NCBI RefSeq assembly: GCF_023078835.1
Contig: NZ_CP090898.1
Coordinates: 1,862,045 to 1,926,044 of the forward strand
Direction: 5' to 3'
Length of the DNA: 64,000 bases
Source: Synechococcus sp. NB0720_010
GTDB lineage: Bacteria > Cyanobacteriota > Cyanobacteriia > PCC-6307 > Cyanobiaceae
In this document: piece after piece, positions 45,562 through 53,757 of the stretch
Layout of the letters: every line of letters begins with the position of its first letter
How positions within the stretch are numbered: position 1 is the stretch's first letter
Notes under the pieces: generated by a model
What the model was told of the DNA's origin: nothing
Seen by the model: the letters and a program-made list of their open reading frames with translations, nothing else
The model's database searches: none
Position numbers and translations under genes: made by a program

Positions 45562-47415
45562 ATGAAACTGTTCCAGAAGCTTCTTCTGGCGCCTGCAGCT
45601 CTGGGCCTTCTGGCTCCTGTTGCTGCAAACGCCGCTGATGTCAACATCGCTGGCCTGAGCCAGTACGGCACCGAAGAGCAGGTGACTTCGATCACCCAGT
45701 TCTCCGACGTGCAGCCCACCGACTGGGCTTATCAGGCACTGAGCAACCTGATCGAGCGCTACGGCTGCGTCGCTGGCTACCCCAACGGCACTTACCGCGG
45801 CAACCGTGCGATGACCCGCTATGAAGCGGCCGCACTGCTGAACGCTTGCCTCGACCGGATCACTGAGGTGACCGACGAGCTGAAGCGCCTGATGAAGGAA
45901 TTCGAGCGTGAGCTGGCTGTGCTCCGCGGCCGCGTGGACGGCCTCGAAGCCCGCGTGGGCGAACTGGAAGCAACCCAGTTCTCCACCACCACCAAGCTGC
46001 GTGGTCAGGCCACCTTCGTGCTGGGCGCCAACAGCTTTGGCGGTACTCAGTACGGCAACCAGGTCAATCTCAAGCTTCCCGGAGCTGCCGGCCGTTTGAT
46101 CAACGCCGTCCCTGGTGGCGTTCAGGTTGATCCTCGTGCCTTCGGCGCAACCGCAACCGTCAACGGTGCGCAAGTTGACGCTGGCAATGCACTGATTGGT
46201 ATCAATCAGGGCGCTCTCGCCGAGATCGGTACTCCTCAGTACAACAAGGCCAACTACGGCGCGACCGTCTTCAACTACGACGTTCGTCTGAACTTCGACA
46301 CCAGCTTCACCGGCAAGGACCTGCTCCGCACCACCCTGCGTAGCGGCAACTTCTTCGGCAACGGCACCACCGGCATCAGCCCCTACGGCATCGGTCTCAC
46401 CTTCCTGGAGGTGGCCACCAACTCCGCCAACGTTGCGAACACGGTTGAAGTCAACCGCTTGTTCTACAACTTCCCCGTCGGCAAGAGCTTCAGCGTGACC
46501 GCTGGCGCCCTGGTCCGCATGGACGACGCTGGCATGCTCGGCATGTGGCCCAGCGTTTACCCCGCTGACACCGTCCTCGACTTCTTCACCTACGCCGGTG
46601 CACCTGGCGCTTACAACACCGGTGGTGGCCTCGGCTCCGGTGCTGGTTTCACCTACAACGACGTGCTCGGTGCCAAGGGCGTGACCCTCAGCACCAACTA
46701 TGTGTCGGCTAACGGCAATGTTGGTAACCCCAACGTTGGCGGCGGCGGCATCATGACCGAGGGCTCCAGCAGCACCTCTGTGACCCAGCTGGGCTTCACC
46801 GGTGACAAGGCTCCCCTGGTTGGTGGTAGCGCATGGGGCTTCGCGGCCGCCTACGCCTACAGCCAGAACATGGCTCTGCCCGTCGGCACTCCTCTGGCTC
46901 TGACCACCGGCGTTGGCGCGCTGGGTCAAGGTGTCTCCAGCAACAACGTTGGCCTCAGTGGCTACTGGGTGCCTGAGAACACCGGTTGGATTCCTTCCGT
47001 CAGCACCGGTTGGGGCATCACCAGCTTCAACCTGAACACACCCAAGAACAATGTTCTGGGTCTGAATACCACCCGGAACCCTCAGGCCAACTCCTGGTAT
47101 GTGGGTCTGCAGTGGCCTGACACCTTCGTGAAGGGCAACGATCTGGGTATGGCCGTTGGTCAGGCTCCGTTCATCACCAAGAACGCCGGTGGCAACACCT
47201 CCAGCCTCTCGGGTATCAACGGAAACCTCGACTCCAACTACATGTGGGAGTGGTGGTACAAGTTCCAGGTCACCGACAACATCACCGTGACCCCCGCTCT
47301 GTACTACATCAACAACTACGGCGGTCAGCTCGGCAAGATCAACATCTCGAATGGCTCTTATAGCGCCAAGAACGATGTGTTCGGCGGCCTGCTGAAGACC
47401 ACCTTCAAGTTCTGA
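45562..47415 (+). CDS. SLH-domain outer membrane porin, copy 2
   Basis: A 617-residue porin with the same layout as copy 1. Residues 1-148 are identical to copy 1, and the end (YMWEWWYKFQVTDNITVTPA to LLKTTFKF) is nearly so. The middle of the barrel differs, mainly in loop regions (about 165-235 and 375-460), where insertions such as NAVPGGVQVDPRAFGATATV appear. Those variable loops would face the outside. Codon use is the most biased of the three copies, as in a highly expressed gene. Confidence 0.93.
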   Translation: MKLFQKLLLAPAALGLLAPVAANAADVNIAGLSQYGTEEQVTSITQFSDVQPTDWAYQALSNLIERYGCVAGYPNGTYRGNRAMTRYEAAALLNACLDRITEVTDELKRLMKEFERELAVLRGRVDGLEARVGELEATQFSTTTKLRGQATFVLGANSFGGTQYGNQVNLKLPGAAGRLINAVPGGVQVDPRAFGATATVNGAQVDAGNALIGINQGALAEIGTPQYNKANYGATVFNYDVRLNFDTSFTGKDLLRTTLRSGNFFGNGTTGISPYGIGLTFLEVATNSANVANTVEVNRLFYNFPVGKSFSVTAGALVRMDDAGMLGMWPSVYPADTVLDFFTYAGAPGAYNTGGGLGSGAGFTYNDVLGAKGVTLSTNYVSANGNVGNPNVGGGGIMTEGSSSTSVTQLGFTGDKAPLVGGSAWGFAAAYAYSQNMALPVGTPLALTTGVGALGQGVSSNNVGLSGYWVPENTGWIPSVSTGWGITSFNLNTPKNNVLGLNTTRNPQANSWYVGLQWPDTFVKGNDLGMAVGQAPFITKNAGGNTSSLSGINGNLDSNYMWEWWYKFQVTDNITVTPALYYINNYGGQLGKINISNGSYSAKNDVFGGLLKTTFKF

Positions 47416-47495
47416 TCCAGAACAACTGGGGCTCTCTCCTCACACTTATGAGCCCCACTTTCTTCTCACACACTGTCCTCAAAGACCTCGATCAA

Positions 47496-47519
47496 CCCCG
47501 GCAATCGCCGGGGTTTTTT
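47496..47519 (+). terminator. Terminator after porin copy 2
   Basis: Stem CCCCGGC / GCCGGGG with an AATC loop and six T's. It is a near-copy of terminator 1. Confidence 0.92.
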
Positions 47520-47670
47520 ATTGGCTGGATCCCAGGATGTGAGCGCTGCTGTCCAGTGGCGTTGCATTTGATACCTCGCCGCGTGCCCTCTGCTGATGCG
47601 CCGCTCTGGTCGGCGAATAGGGTTGCGCTTCGTCCCCTTAATTGGGGCTCCTCGTTTGGTGTGAGGACCA
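47520..47670. promoter_or_regulatory. Upstream region of porin copy 3
   Basis: 151 bp between terminator 2 and the third porin. It ends in the shared leader, one T shorter. No other site was recognised. Confidence 0.4.
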
Positions 47671-49323
47671 ATGAAACTGTTCCAGAAGCTTCTTCTGGCG
47701 CCTGCGGCTCTGGGCCTTCTGGCTCCTGTTGCTGCAAACGCCGCTGATGTCAACATCGCCGGCCTGAGCGCTTACAGCAGCCAGGACCAGGTCACCTCGA
47801 TCACCCAGTTCTCCGATGTGCAGCCCACCGACTGGGCCTATCAGGCACTGAGCAACCTGATCGAGCGCTACGGCTGCGTCGCTGGCTACCCCAACGGCAC
47901 CTACCGCGGCAACCGTGCGATGACCCGCTATGAAGCGGCCGCACTGCTGAACGCTTGCCTCGACCGGATCACTGAGGTGACCGACGAGCTGAAGCGCCTG
48001 ATGAAGGAATTCGAGCATGAGCTCGCCATCACCCGGGGCCGTGTCGATGGCCTTGAGGCCAAGGTTGGTGAACTGCAGGCGACCCAGTTCTCCACCACCA
48101 CCAAGTTGCGTGGCTACAGTCGATTCGTTGTTGGTGCGAATAGCTTCACCGGCACGAATACGGCCGCTGGTGATGCAGGAACTCCCTACACAACGGCGTT
48201 TAAAAAAGCCACCGTTGGTGCCACCACGTTTAACTACGACCAGCGCCTCTATCTCGATACCAGCTTCACCGGTAAGGACCTGCTCCGCACCCTCTTGCGT
48301 GCTGGTAATTTCCAAGAAAGCGCCTACAACTACGGTCTGCTCAAGCTGGATCCGGCCTTCCAGGAACAGGCTGGTGCCAACGTTGTTGGCGTGAACCGTC
48401 TCTTCTACGCCTTCCCTGTGGGAGAGAAGCTCAAGTTCAACGTGGGTGCTCGGGTTCGTATTGACGACCCCGGCATGCTCGCCATCGGCGTTCCCTCGGT
48501 CTACAAGCCGGGTCTGCTGGACTTCTTCACCCGCGCGGGCTCCCCTGGCGTCTACAACAAGAGCGGTTTCGGCGCCGGCTTCGGTGGCACCTACAAAAAG
48601 CTGCTTGGCATCAAGGGCCTCGCCATCAGCAGCAACTACGTCTCCGCTGATGGGTCCGACGGCAACCCCAGCACCGGCGGCATCATGACCAATGGCTCCA
48701 ACAGCGTCTCGGTGACGCAGTTGGGTTACCTGGGTCAGAACACCCCGCTGATCGGCGGCAACTACGCCATCGCGGCGGCCTACACCTACGCCCAGAACTC
48801 CAAGCTGCACCGCGCCACTCCCTACGGCTTTGACGTCGGCCGCACCGGCGCCAACAACAGTTATGGCGTCAGCGGTTACTGGATCCCCGAGAACACCGGT
48901 TGGATCCCGACCGTGAGCCTCGGCTGGGGTTCCACCAACGCCGAGAACGCCACCTTCCGCGGTATCCCCTACCGCACCGATAACTGGGCCAAGACTCAGT
49001 CCTGGATGGTTGGCCTGCAGTGGAACGATGCGCTGCGCAAGGGCAACAAGGCCGGCATGGCCGTCGGTCAGGCCCCCTACGTGAGCGACAACGGCGGCGG
49101 CTCTATCGGCACCGTCGCTGGCGCTAGCACCCCGATGGACTCCAACACCATGTGGGAGTGGTGGTACGAGTACCAGGTCTCCGACAACATCTCGGTCAAG
49201 CCAGCGCTGTACTACATCAACAACCTCGACGGTCAGTACGGCAAGTACAACACCAGCAGCGGTGCCTACAACGCCAAGGACAACGTCTTTGGCGGCCTGG
49301 TGATGACCACCTTCCGCTTCTGA
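47671..49323 (+). CDS. SLH-domain outer membrane porin, copy 3
   Basis: A 550-residue porin, the shortest and most diverged copy. The signal peptide, SLH domain and coiled coil are shared, with small changes (GLSAYSSQDQ, EFEHELAITRGRVDG). The barrel is clearly different in sequence but keeps framework motifs such as YWIPENTGWIPTVSLGWG and TMWEWWYEYQVSDNISVKPA. It ends GGLVMTTFRF, again with the terminal Phe. The barrel difference suggests another solute preference. Confidence 0.93.
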   Translation: MKLFQKLLLAPAALGLLAPVAANAADVNIAGLSAYSSQDQVTSITQFSDVQPTDWAYQALSNLIERYGCVAGYPNGTYRGNRAMTRYEAAALLNACLDRITEVTDELKRLMKEFEHELAITRGRVDGLEAKVGELQATQFSTTTKLRGYSRFVVGANSFTGTNTAAGDAGTPYTTAFKKATVGATTFNYDQRLYLDTSFTGKDLLRTLLRAGNFQESAYNYGLLKLDPAFQEQAGANVVGVNRLFYAFPVGEKLKFNVGARVRIDDPGMLAIGVPSVYKPGLLDFFTRAGSPGVYNKSGFGAGFGGTYKKLLGIKGLAISSNYVSADGSDGNPSTGGIMTNGSNSVSVTQLGYLGQNTPLIGGNYAIAAAYTYAQNSKLHRATPYGFDVGRTGANNSYGVSGYWIPENTGWIPTVSLGWGSTNAENATFRGIPYRTDNWAKTQSWMVGLQWNDALRKGNKAGMAVGQAPYVSDNGGGSIGTVAGASTPMDSNTMWEWWYEYQVSDNISVKPALYYINNLDGQYGKYNTSSGAYNAKDNVFGGLVMTTFRF

Positions 49324-49343
49324 TTGTCCTCAGATCACCCCGG

Positions 49344-49371
49344 GCCCTCCGCCTTTGGCGGGGGGCTTTTT
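49344..49371 (+). terminator. Terminator after porin copy 3
   Basis: A ten-pair stem GCCCTCCGCC / GGCGGGGGGC (one T-G pair) with a TTT loop and five T's, 20 bp after the stop. Confidence 0.9.
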
Positions 49372-49408
49372 GCTGTTTAAGGATGGGTGCAGCTCTGGCC
49401 TGAGATGC

Positions 49409-50095
49409 ATGCCCCAGTCCGCCCGCGATCCCTATGCGGTGCTCGGTGTGGCGGCTTCAGCCAGTGGCGCGGAGATCAAGGCGGCCTACCGGGCTTTGGT
49501 CAAACAGCACCACCCCGATGCCGGGGGAGATGAAGAGGTGATCCTGGCGATCAATGCGGCCTGGGAGGTCCTGCGGGATCGGGAGCGCCGCGCTGAACAC
49601 GACCGCCACCGCGTCGTCAGCAGCCATGAATCCACGGTGCGCTCCGCAGCGGCGGGTCGGGCGGCCCGCAAGGCCACGGCGGAATCAGCCCGCGGTGATG
49701 AGGCCCTGCTGCTCTGGTTGCAGACGGTCTACGGCCCCATCGACCGCTTGCTGGGTCAGGTGATCAATCCCTTCCCCGCTGAATTCAAGGCGCTCTCGGC
49801 CGACCCCTACGACGACCAGCTGATGGAGGCCTTCTGCAGCTACCTCGAGCAGAGCCAGGCCAAGCTCGAGAAGGTGGAGACGCTCTATCGCTCCATGGCC
49901 GCACCGGCCTCAGCCCAGGGATTCAGCCTCAGCGTTTATCACTGCCTCTCCCAGGTCAAGGACGCCGTGGTCGAACTGGAGCGCTACACCATGGGCTACG
50001 TGGACAACTACCTCCACGACGGCCGCGAGATGTTGCGGGAAGCCAAGCACCGGCGAACCAGGCTGCAGGCGGAGCGCCGGCGACTGGACCTTTAG
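49409..50095 (+). CDS. J-domain protein
   Basis: A 228-residue DnaJ-like protein from ATG 49409. The N-terminal J domain (about 6-65) reads DPYAVLGVAASASGAEIKAA, with the HPD loop in VKQHHPDAGGDEE, so it can stimulate an Hsp70. The remaining 160 residues are helical and lack the zinc finger and client domains of DnaJ. A late segment (YTMGYVDNYLHDGREMLREA) may contact a specific client. It overlaps ndhO by four bases, tail to tail. Confidence 0.88.
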   Translation: MPQSARDPYAVLGVAASASGAEIKAAYRALVKQHHPDAGGDEEVILAINAAWEVLRDRERRAEHDRHRVVSSHESTVRSAAAGRAARKATAESARGDEALLLWLQTVYGPIDRLLGQVINPFPAEFKALSADPYDDQLMEAFCSYLEQSQAKLEKVETLYRSMAAPASAQGFSLSVYHCLSQVKDAVVELERYTMGYVDNYLHDGREMLREAKHRRTRLQAERRRLDL

Positions 50096-50316
50096 TTGAA
50101 GGCTTCCAGCTGATCCAGCCGCAGCCAGACATCGGGCACCGGACGGCGATAGCGCAGTTGGGCGTAGTCCCCCTTCACCAGCAGCACCTCAGCCGGACCC
50201 TCGAAGAGGTAGTCCGGTGCGGTGGTGTCGCTGGCCTTGGACTCGAGGCTGCCGCCGTAGGCCGCGCGATTCACCTTCACCAGGGCGCCTTTCTTGATGG
50301 CGGTCGCTTCGGCCAT
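50092..50316 (-). CDS. ndhO: NAD(P)H-quinone oxidoreductase subunit O (NdhO)
   Basis: A 74-residue small subunit of the NDH-1 peripheral arm, specific to oxygenic phototrophs. It starts at ATG 50316 (MAEATAIKKGALVKVNRAAY) and ends RRPVPDVWLRLDQLEAFN, both typical of NdhO. The longer open frame upstream has no such similarity. It diverges from the epimerase gene with 90 bp between. Confidence 0.94.
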   Translation of the reverse strand: MAEATAIKKGALVKVNRAAYGGSLESKASDTTAPDYLFEGPAEVLLVKGDYAQLRYRRPVPDVWLRLDQLEAFN

Positions 50317-50406
50317 GGCAACGAGGTCGGGTAGCCGCCAGGCTAGTTCCCGCTCGGAGATCCAGAGGGTCCCTAGCCTTGGCCCCAGTTCAAGGGCTCG
50401 TGGCGC

Positions 50407-51336
50407 GTGCGGATTCTGCTGGTGGGGTGCAGTGGTTTTGTCGGCCGGGCCCTGGTGCCGCAGCTGCTCGCGGCGGGCCATCAATTGGTGCTGCTCAGCC
50501 GCTCCAGCGCACCTCTGGCGGCCGTGCGGTCCCCCCAACTGCAGCGTCTTCAGGCGGACCCCGCTCAGGCGGCCACCTGGCAGTTGCCCGCGGTGCAAGA
50601 GGCCCTGGCCTCCAGTGAGGCGGTGATCAACCTGGCGGGTGAGCCCATCGCCGAGAAACGTTGGAGCGACGCCCACCGGGCCCTGCTCAGCAGCAGCCGC
50701 ATCCACACCACCCGTGCCCTGGTGGCTGCCATGCAGGCGCTCCCCGAAGGCCAGCGCCCCCAGACCCTGATCAGTGGCTCGGCCATCGGCTACTACGGCA
50801 CCAGCGAGACCGGGCGCTTCAGCGAAACCAGCCCCGCGGGCAGTGACTTCCTGGCCGGGCTCTGCCAGGCCTGGGAGAAGGAAGCCGAGGCGGCCTCAAG
50901 CTTTGCTCGCGTGGTGGTTCTGCGAATCGGGATTGTCCTCGGCGCCGACGGCGGTGCCCTGGGCAAGATGCTGCCGGTCTTCCGGATGGGCTTTGGCGGA
51001 CCGATTGGCAACGGCCAGCAGTGGATGAGCTGGATCACCCGCCAGGACCTCTGCCGCCTGATCGCCGAGGCCCTGGCCAATCCCGCCTATCAGGGTGCCT
51101 ACAACGCCGTGGCCCCAGCCCCCTGCAGCATGGCCCGCTTCGCGGCGGCCCTCGGTCAGGCCCTCGGGCGCCCCAGCCTGCTGCCGGTGCCAGCGCCGAT
51201 CCTGCAGCTGCTGCTCGGCGATGGAGCCAAGGTGGTGCTCGAGGGTCAGCAGGTCCTGCCGGAGCGCCTGCAGCAGCAGGGTTTTGTCTTTGAAGACGGG
51301 GAGCTCAGCGCTGCTCTCGAGCGCGCCACCACTTGA
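50407..51336 (+). CDS. TIGR01777-type NAD(P)-dependent epimerase
   Basis: A 309-residue short-chain dehydrogenase/epimerase-like protein from GTG 50407. The dinucleotide motif is ILLVGCSGFVGRALVPQL. The active-site region is LISGSAIGYYGTSETGRFSE, the family motif GSAxGYYG. The loop GEPIAEKRWSDAHRALLSSS is also typical. Its biological substrate is unknown; in some species it influences cell division. It overlaps the membrane gene on the other strand by 32 bp. Confidence 0.9.
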   Translation: MRILLVGCSGFVGRALVPQLLAAGHQLVLLSRSSAPLAAVRSPQLQRLQADPAQAATWQLPAVQEALASSEAVINLAGEPIAEKRWSDAHRALLSSSRIHTTRALVAAMQALPEGQRPQTLISGSAIGYYGTSETGRFSETSPAGSDFLAGLCQAWEKEAEAASSFARVVVLRIGIVLGADGGALGKMLPVFRMGFGGPIGNGQQWMSWITRQDLCRLIAEALANPAYQGAYNAVAPAPCSMARFAAALGQALGRPSLLPVPAPILQLLLGDGAKVVLEGQQVLPERLQQQGFVFEDGELSAALERATT

Positions 51337-51580
51337 GCGCCCAGCCCAGGATCCCGCTGAGGATCGCCGCTCCCATCAGCAGTCCGATGGCTGGGGTGAA
51401 GAGCGGCTCCCAGAGGCTCTGAAACAGGTTCAGGGGCCCCTCAATGCCGCGGCTGTGGCAGACCACCGCCACACCAAACCAGATGGCGCCGGCGATCACC
51501 ACGAAGACGTCCGCCACCAGCACCGCATCCAGATAGCCCTTGAGGCGTTGGCCGGTGCTGGGTGGGGTCGCTTCAGCCAT
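51305..51580 (-). CDS. Small two-helix membrane protein
   Basis: A 91-residue protein with two membrane helices (about 22-42, AVLVADVFVVIAGAIWFGVA, and about 62-84, LFTPAIGLLMGAAILSGILG). I do not recognise a named family. Its start overlaps the glycosyltransferase-like gene upstream by 8 bp, so it belongs to that leftward operon. Confidence 0.75.
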   Translation of the reverse strand: MAEATPPSTGQRLKGYLDAVLVADVFVVIAGAIWFGVAVVCHSRGIEGPLNLFQSLWEPLFTPAIGLLMGAAILSGILGWALKWWRAREQR

Positions 51581-52796
51581 GGCGCTGCGCCAGACGCTCC
51601 AACAAATCAGCGCTCATCTTGGCGGCACCGCCGCCGCTGCCGATCCGCTCCTCGCCAAGCTGCCGCAGTTCCTCATGCCAGCGCTGATCGCTCAGTAGTC
51701 GGTTCAGCAGTTGCTCCAGTAGCTCAGCGGTGCCCCGCAGTTGCGCCTCGCTTCCCCCACTGCCGGGGGCACAGAACAGTCCCGGCCCCAGTAGACGCCG
51801 CTGGGCCTCCGCGAAGTTCTCAGTGAATTGCGGACCCTCTCCGACGAGCTGCAGCACCGGCTTGCCCAGCCCTACGCATTGCTCGGCAGCGGTTCCGGTC
51901 ATCGAGAGCAGCAGGTCGCACTGTTGGATCACGGCGGCGAAGCGCCCCCACTCCAGTTGCAGGTGCAGGGGGCCCCGCTGCAGGCTGCAGCGGCTGCTGC
52001 TCTCGAGCTCCAGACGCCAGCCCAGGCGACTGGCCAGGGGGGCGACCTCCTGGGGCGTCAGTTTGCCCACCAGGGCTGCGTGTAATCCCAGCCGCTGCGG
52101 CGGACGCAGGGCTTCAGGCAGGCGCTCGAGCACCCGCAGCATCAGCTCCAGGTTGTGCAGGGCCTCCGGCAGGCGGCTGCCGGGCAGCAGCCCTAGCCGC
52201 TGGCGCGGGGCACCGGCGAGGCCTTCGCTGGCGCCCAGGGCTCCATCAAAGAAGGGGTTGCCAAAAAACTGCACCGGCCGCTGCAGCTGTTCACTGAGGT
52301 CGCTTGCGGTCAGCTGATCGCGGCTGTAGATCGCCAGCGAGCGCTTGGACTTCAGGCAGCCTCCGCAGGGCCAGGGCAGCTGCAGGCGTCCCTCGTAGTG
52401 ACTGGAGTAGGCCACCAGGTACGTCGCCATCGGCCTGCGGCTCAACCAGGCCGCCAGCACTGGGATGACATCGCCCACCACCAGGATCAGGTCGTAGCGA
52501 TGGCCAATCCGCAGCAATAGCAGCAGCCGGCTGAGCAGGTAGAGCACCTGCCCTTGCACGACCTCGGTGATGCGTCCGATCAGGCTGGTGTAGCCCAGGC
52601 CTCCAGTGCTGTATTCGCGGGTCTTGCCGCGCGTGGTGATGCCCGCCTGGACGTAGGCCTGGCCGTGGCCCACCAGGGGCAGCGCTTCAACGCTGCAGCC
52701 CTGCTGTTGGAGAGCCGTGCCGATCAGGGCACCGCTGAGGTCTTCGCCGTGGCCGTTGCTCAGCAGCAGAACGCGCCGCTGACCCTGCTGATCCAT
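51573..52796 (-). CDS. Lipid-A-disaccharide-synthase-related protein (TIGR03492 type)
   Basis: A 407-residue GT-B-type protein. It opens RVLLLSNGHGEDLSGALIG, has VVGDVIPVLAAWLSRRPMAT in the N-terminal domain and LLSMTGTAAEQCVGLGKPVL in the C-terminal sugar-nucleotide domain, like LpxB and MurG. It is not a standard LpxB, and its acceptor is unknown; an envelope glycolipid is plausible. ATG 52796 shares its A with the stop of the upstream TPR gene (TGATG). The ORF could extend five codons to 52811. Confidence 0.85.
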   Translation of the reverse strand: MDQQGQRRVLLLSNGHGEDLSGALIGTALQQQGCSVEALPLVGHGQAYVQAGITTRGKTREYSTGGLGYTSLIGRITEVVQGQVLYLLSRLLLLLRIGHRYDLILVVGDVIPVLAAWLSRRPMATYLVAYSSHYEGRLQLPWPCGGCLKSKRSLAIYSRDQLTASDLSEQLQRPVQFFGNPFFDGALGASEGLAGAPRQRLGLLPGSRLPEALHNLELMLRVLERLPEALRPPQRLGLHAALVGKLTPQEVAPLASRLGWRLELESSSRCSLQRGPLHLQLEWGRFAAVIQQCDLLLSMTGTAAEQCVGLGKPVLQLVGEGPQFTENFAEAQRRLLGPGLFCAPGSGGSEAQLRGTAELLEQLLNRLLSDQRWHEELRQLGEERIGSGGGAAKMSADLLERLAQRHG

Positions 52797-53218
52797 CAAC
52801 CGTGCAGCCAAGCTTTGACCTTCTGCAGGGCCTGCCAGTCGGGGCGACGGGCCAGGCCATCGGCGATGGAGTTGTCCAGTTCTTCGCCGATCTCAGGGGC
52901 CATCAGCCGCACGCGCTGCACCAGTTCGATGTGCTCTCGAACGCCTTTGACGTTGTTCTCGAGCATCGCCAGGCTCAAGTTGATCCGGGCCTGGGGGTCC
53001 TGGGGGTTGAGCTTGACCGCCATCCGGGCCGAGCGCAGGGCCGTTTGCGCCTGGTTGTCCAGCAGTTGCAGCCAGGCCAGGCAGGTCCAGCCCGCAGACA
53101 GCCGAGGGTCCTGTTGGGTGATCTCCTGGAAACTGGCGATCACCTCAGACAGCGGAGCGCCCTCGTTGTAGCTCTTCAGGGCCTGCTCAAACAGAGAGGG
53201 CGCGTCAGTGGCGGTCAT
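52796..53218 (-). CDS. Tetratricopeptide-repeat protein
   Basis: A 140-residue soluble helical protein. Two or three TPR-like repeats are seen (SAGWTCLAWLQLLDNQAQTA and PQARINLSLAMLENNVKGVR), with the final part PDWQALQKVKAWLHG. No catalytic residues. Probably a protein-protein scaffold. It is coupled to the following LpxB-like gene. Confidence 0.8.
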   Translation of the reverse strand: MTATDAPSLFEQALKSYNEGAPLSEVIASFQEITQQDPRLSAGWTCLAWLQLLDNQAQTALRSARMAVKLNPQDPQARINLSLAMLENNVKGVREHIELVQRVRLMAPEIGEELDNSIADGLARRPDWQALQKVKAWLHG

Positions 53219-53266
53219 GGCGGAGGGCGTGCCGTTTCGTGAGCTCAGATTCGCACCCGAGGGGGA

Positions 53267-53671
53267 TCAGACCGCGAAGGAGCTGCCGCAGCCGCAGGTT
53301 TGGGTGGCGTTGGGGTTGGTGAAGTTGAAGCCCCCACCGATGAGCGCGCTGGAGAAGTCCAGCTGCATTCCATAGATGTAGAGGAGGCTCTTGGGGTCGC
53401 TCACCACGGTGAAGCTGGGGGCGCCGCTGGGCTCGTAGATGTAGCGCTCATCGTCCTCGCGGATCTCGCTGCCATCGATGAAATCCATCGTGTAGCTCAT
53501 GCCGCTGCAGCCGCCGGAGCGCACGCCGACGCGGAGCACCTTCCCCTCCCCTTGGGCCGGAAGCAGGGTCGCCAGCTGCTTCATCGCCGGCTCGGTGATC
53601 AGGATTCCCTTGCCGTCCTTGCCGGTGTGGGTCGCGACTGGAGTGGCGGTCTCGCTGGTCATCGGGGCCAT
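53267..53671 (-). CDS. A-type iron-sulfur carrier protein (IscA/SufA/ErpA family)
   Basis: About 134 residues from ATG 53671. The three conserved cysteines are in VRSGGCSGMSYTMDF and TQTCGCGSSF, the family C-X(n)-C-G-C pattern, with the barrel motif LDFSSALIGGGFNF between them. It delivers Fe-S clusters or iron to apo-proteins. The open frame to 53755 adds a non-conserved Gly-rich tail. ATG 53662 is also possible. It diverges from crtQ. Confidence 0.92.
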   Translation of the reverse strand: MAPMTSETATPVATHTGKDGKGILITEPAMKQLATLLPAQGEGKVLRVGVRSGGCSGMSYTMDFIDGSEIREDDERYIYEPSGAPSFTVVSDPKSLLYIYGMQLDFSSALIGGGFNFTNPNATQTCGCGSSFAV

Positions 53672-53757
53672 GCCTATGCCCCCACTGTATGGAGGCTCTC
53701 CTCCCCCTGCCGAGACGCCCGTCTCCATAGAGTCACCCCATTCGTGGGAGAACAAGG

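Larger units (their letters stand above)
43512..48114 (+). repeat. Threefold repeat: shared leader plus first 148 porin codons
   Basis: The leader CTCGTTTTGGTGTGAGGACC (or a version with one T fewer) directly precedes each ATG at 43534, 45562 and 47671. The first 148 codons (43534-43977 and 45562-46005) give identical protein in copies 1 and 2. Copy 3 (47671-48114) differs only at a handful of positions around residues 34-39 and 115-137. The DNA is almost the same with few silent changes, while the rest of the genes diverges clearly. Confidence 0.92.

Noticed and set aside
43432-46929. Long open frames on the minus strand opposite porins (for example 43432-44793 and 45523-46929).
   Set aside because: They mirror the highly biased codons of the porins, have repetitive Gly/Val/Ala content with no domain, and repeat because the porins repeat.
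43512-49323. Porin repeats as a possible mobile element or CRISPR-like array.
   Set aside because: The repeats are coding gene parts of 444 bp with full barrels between; no terminal repeats, transposase or short spacer pattern.
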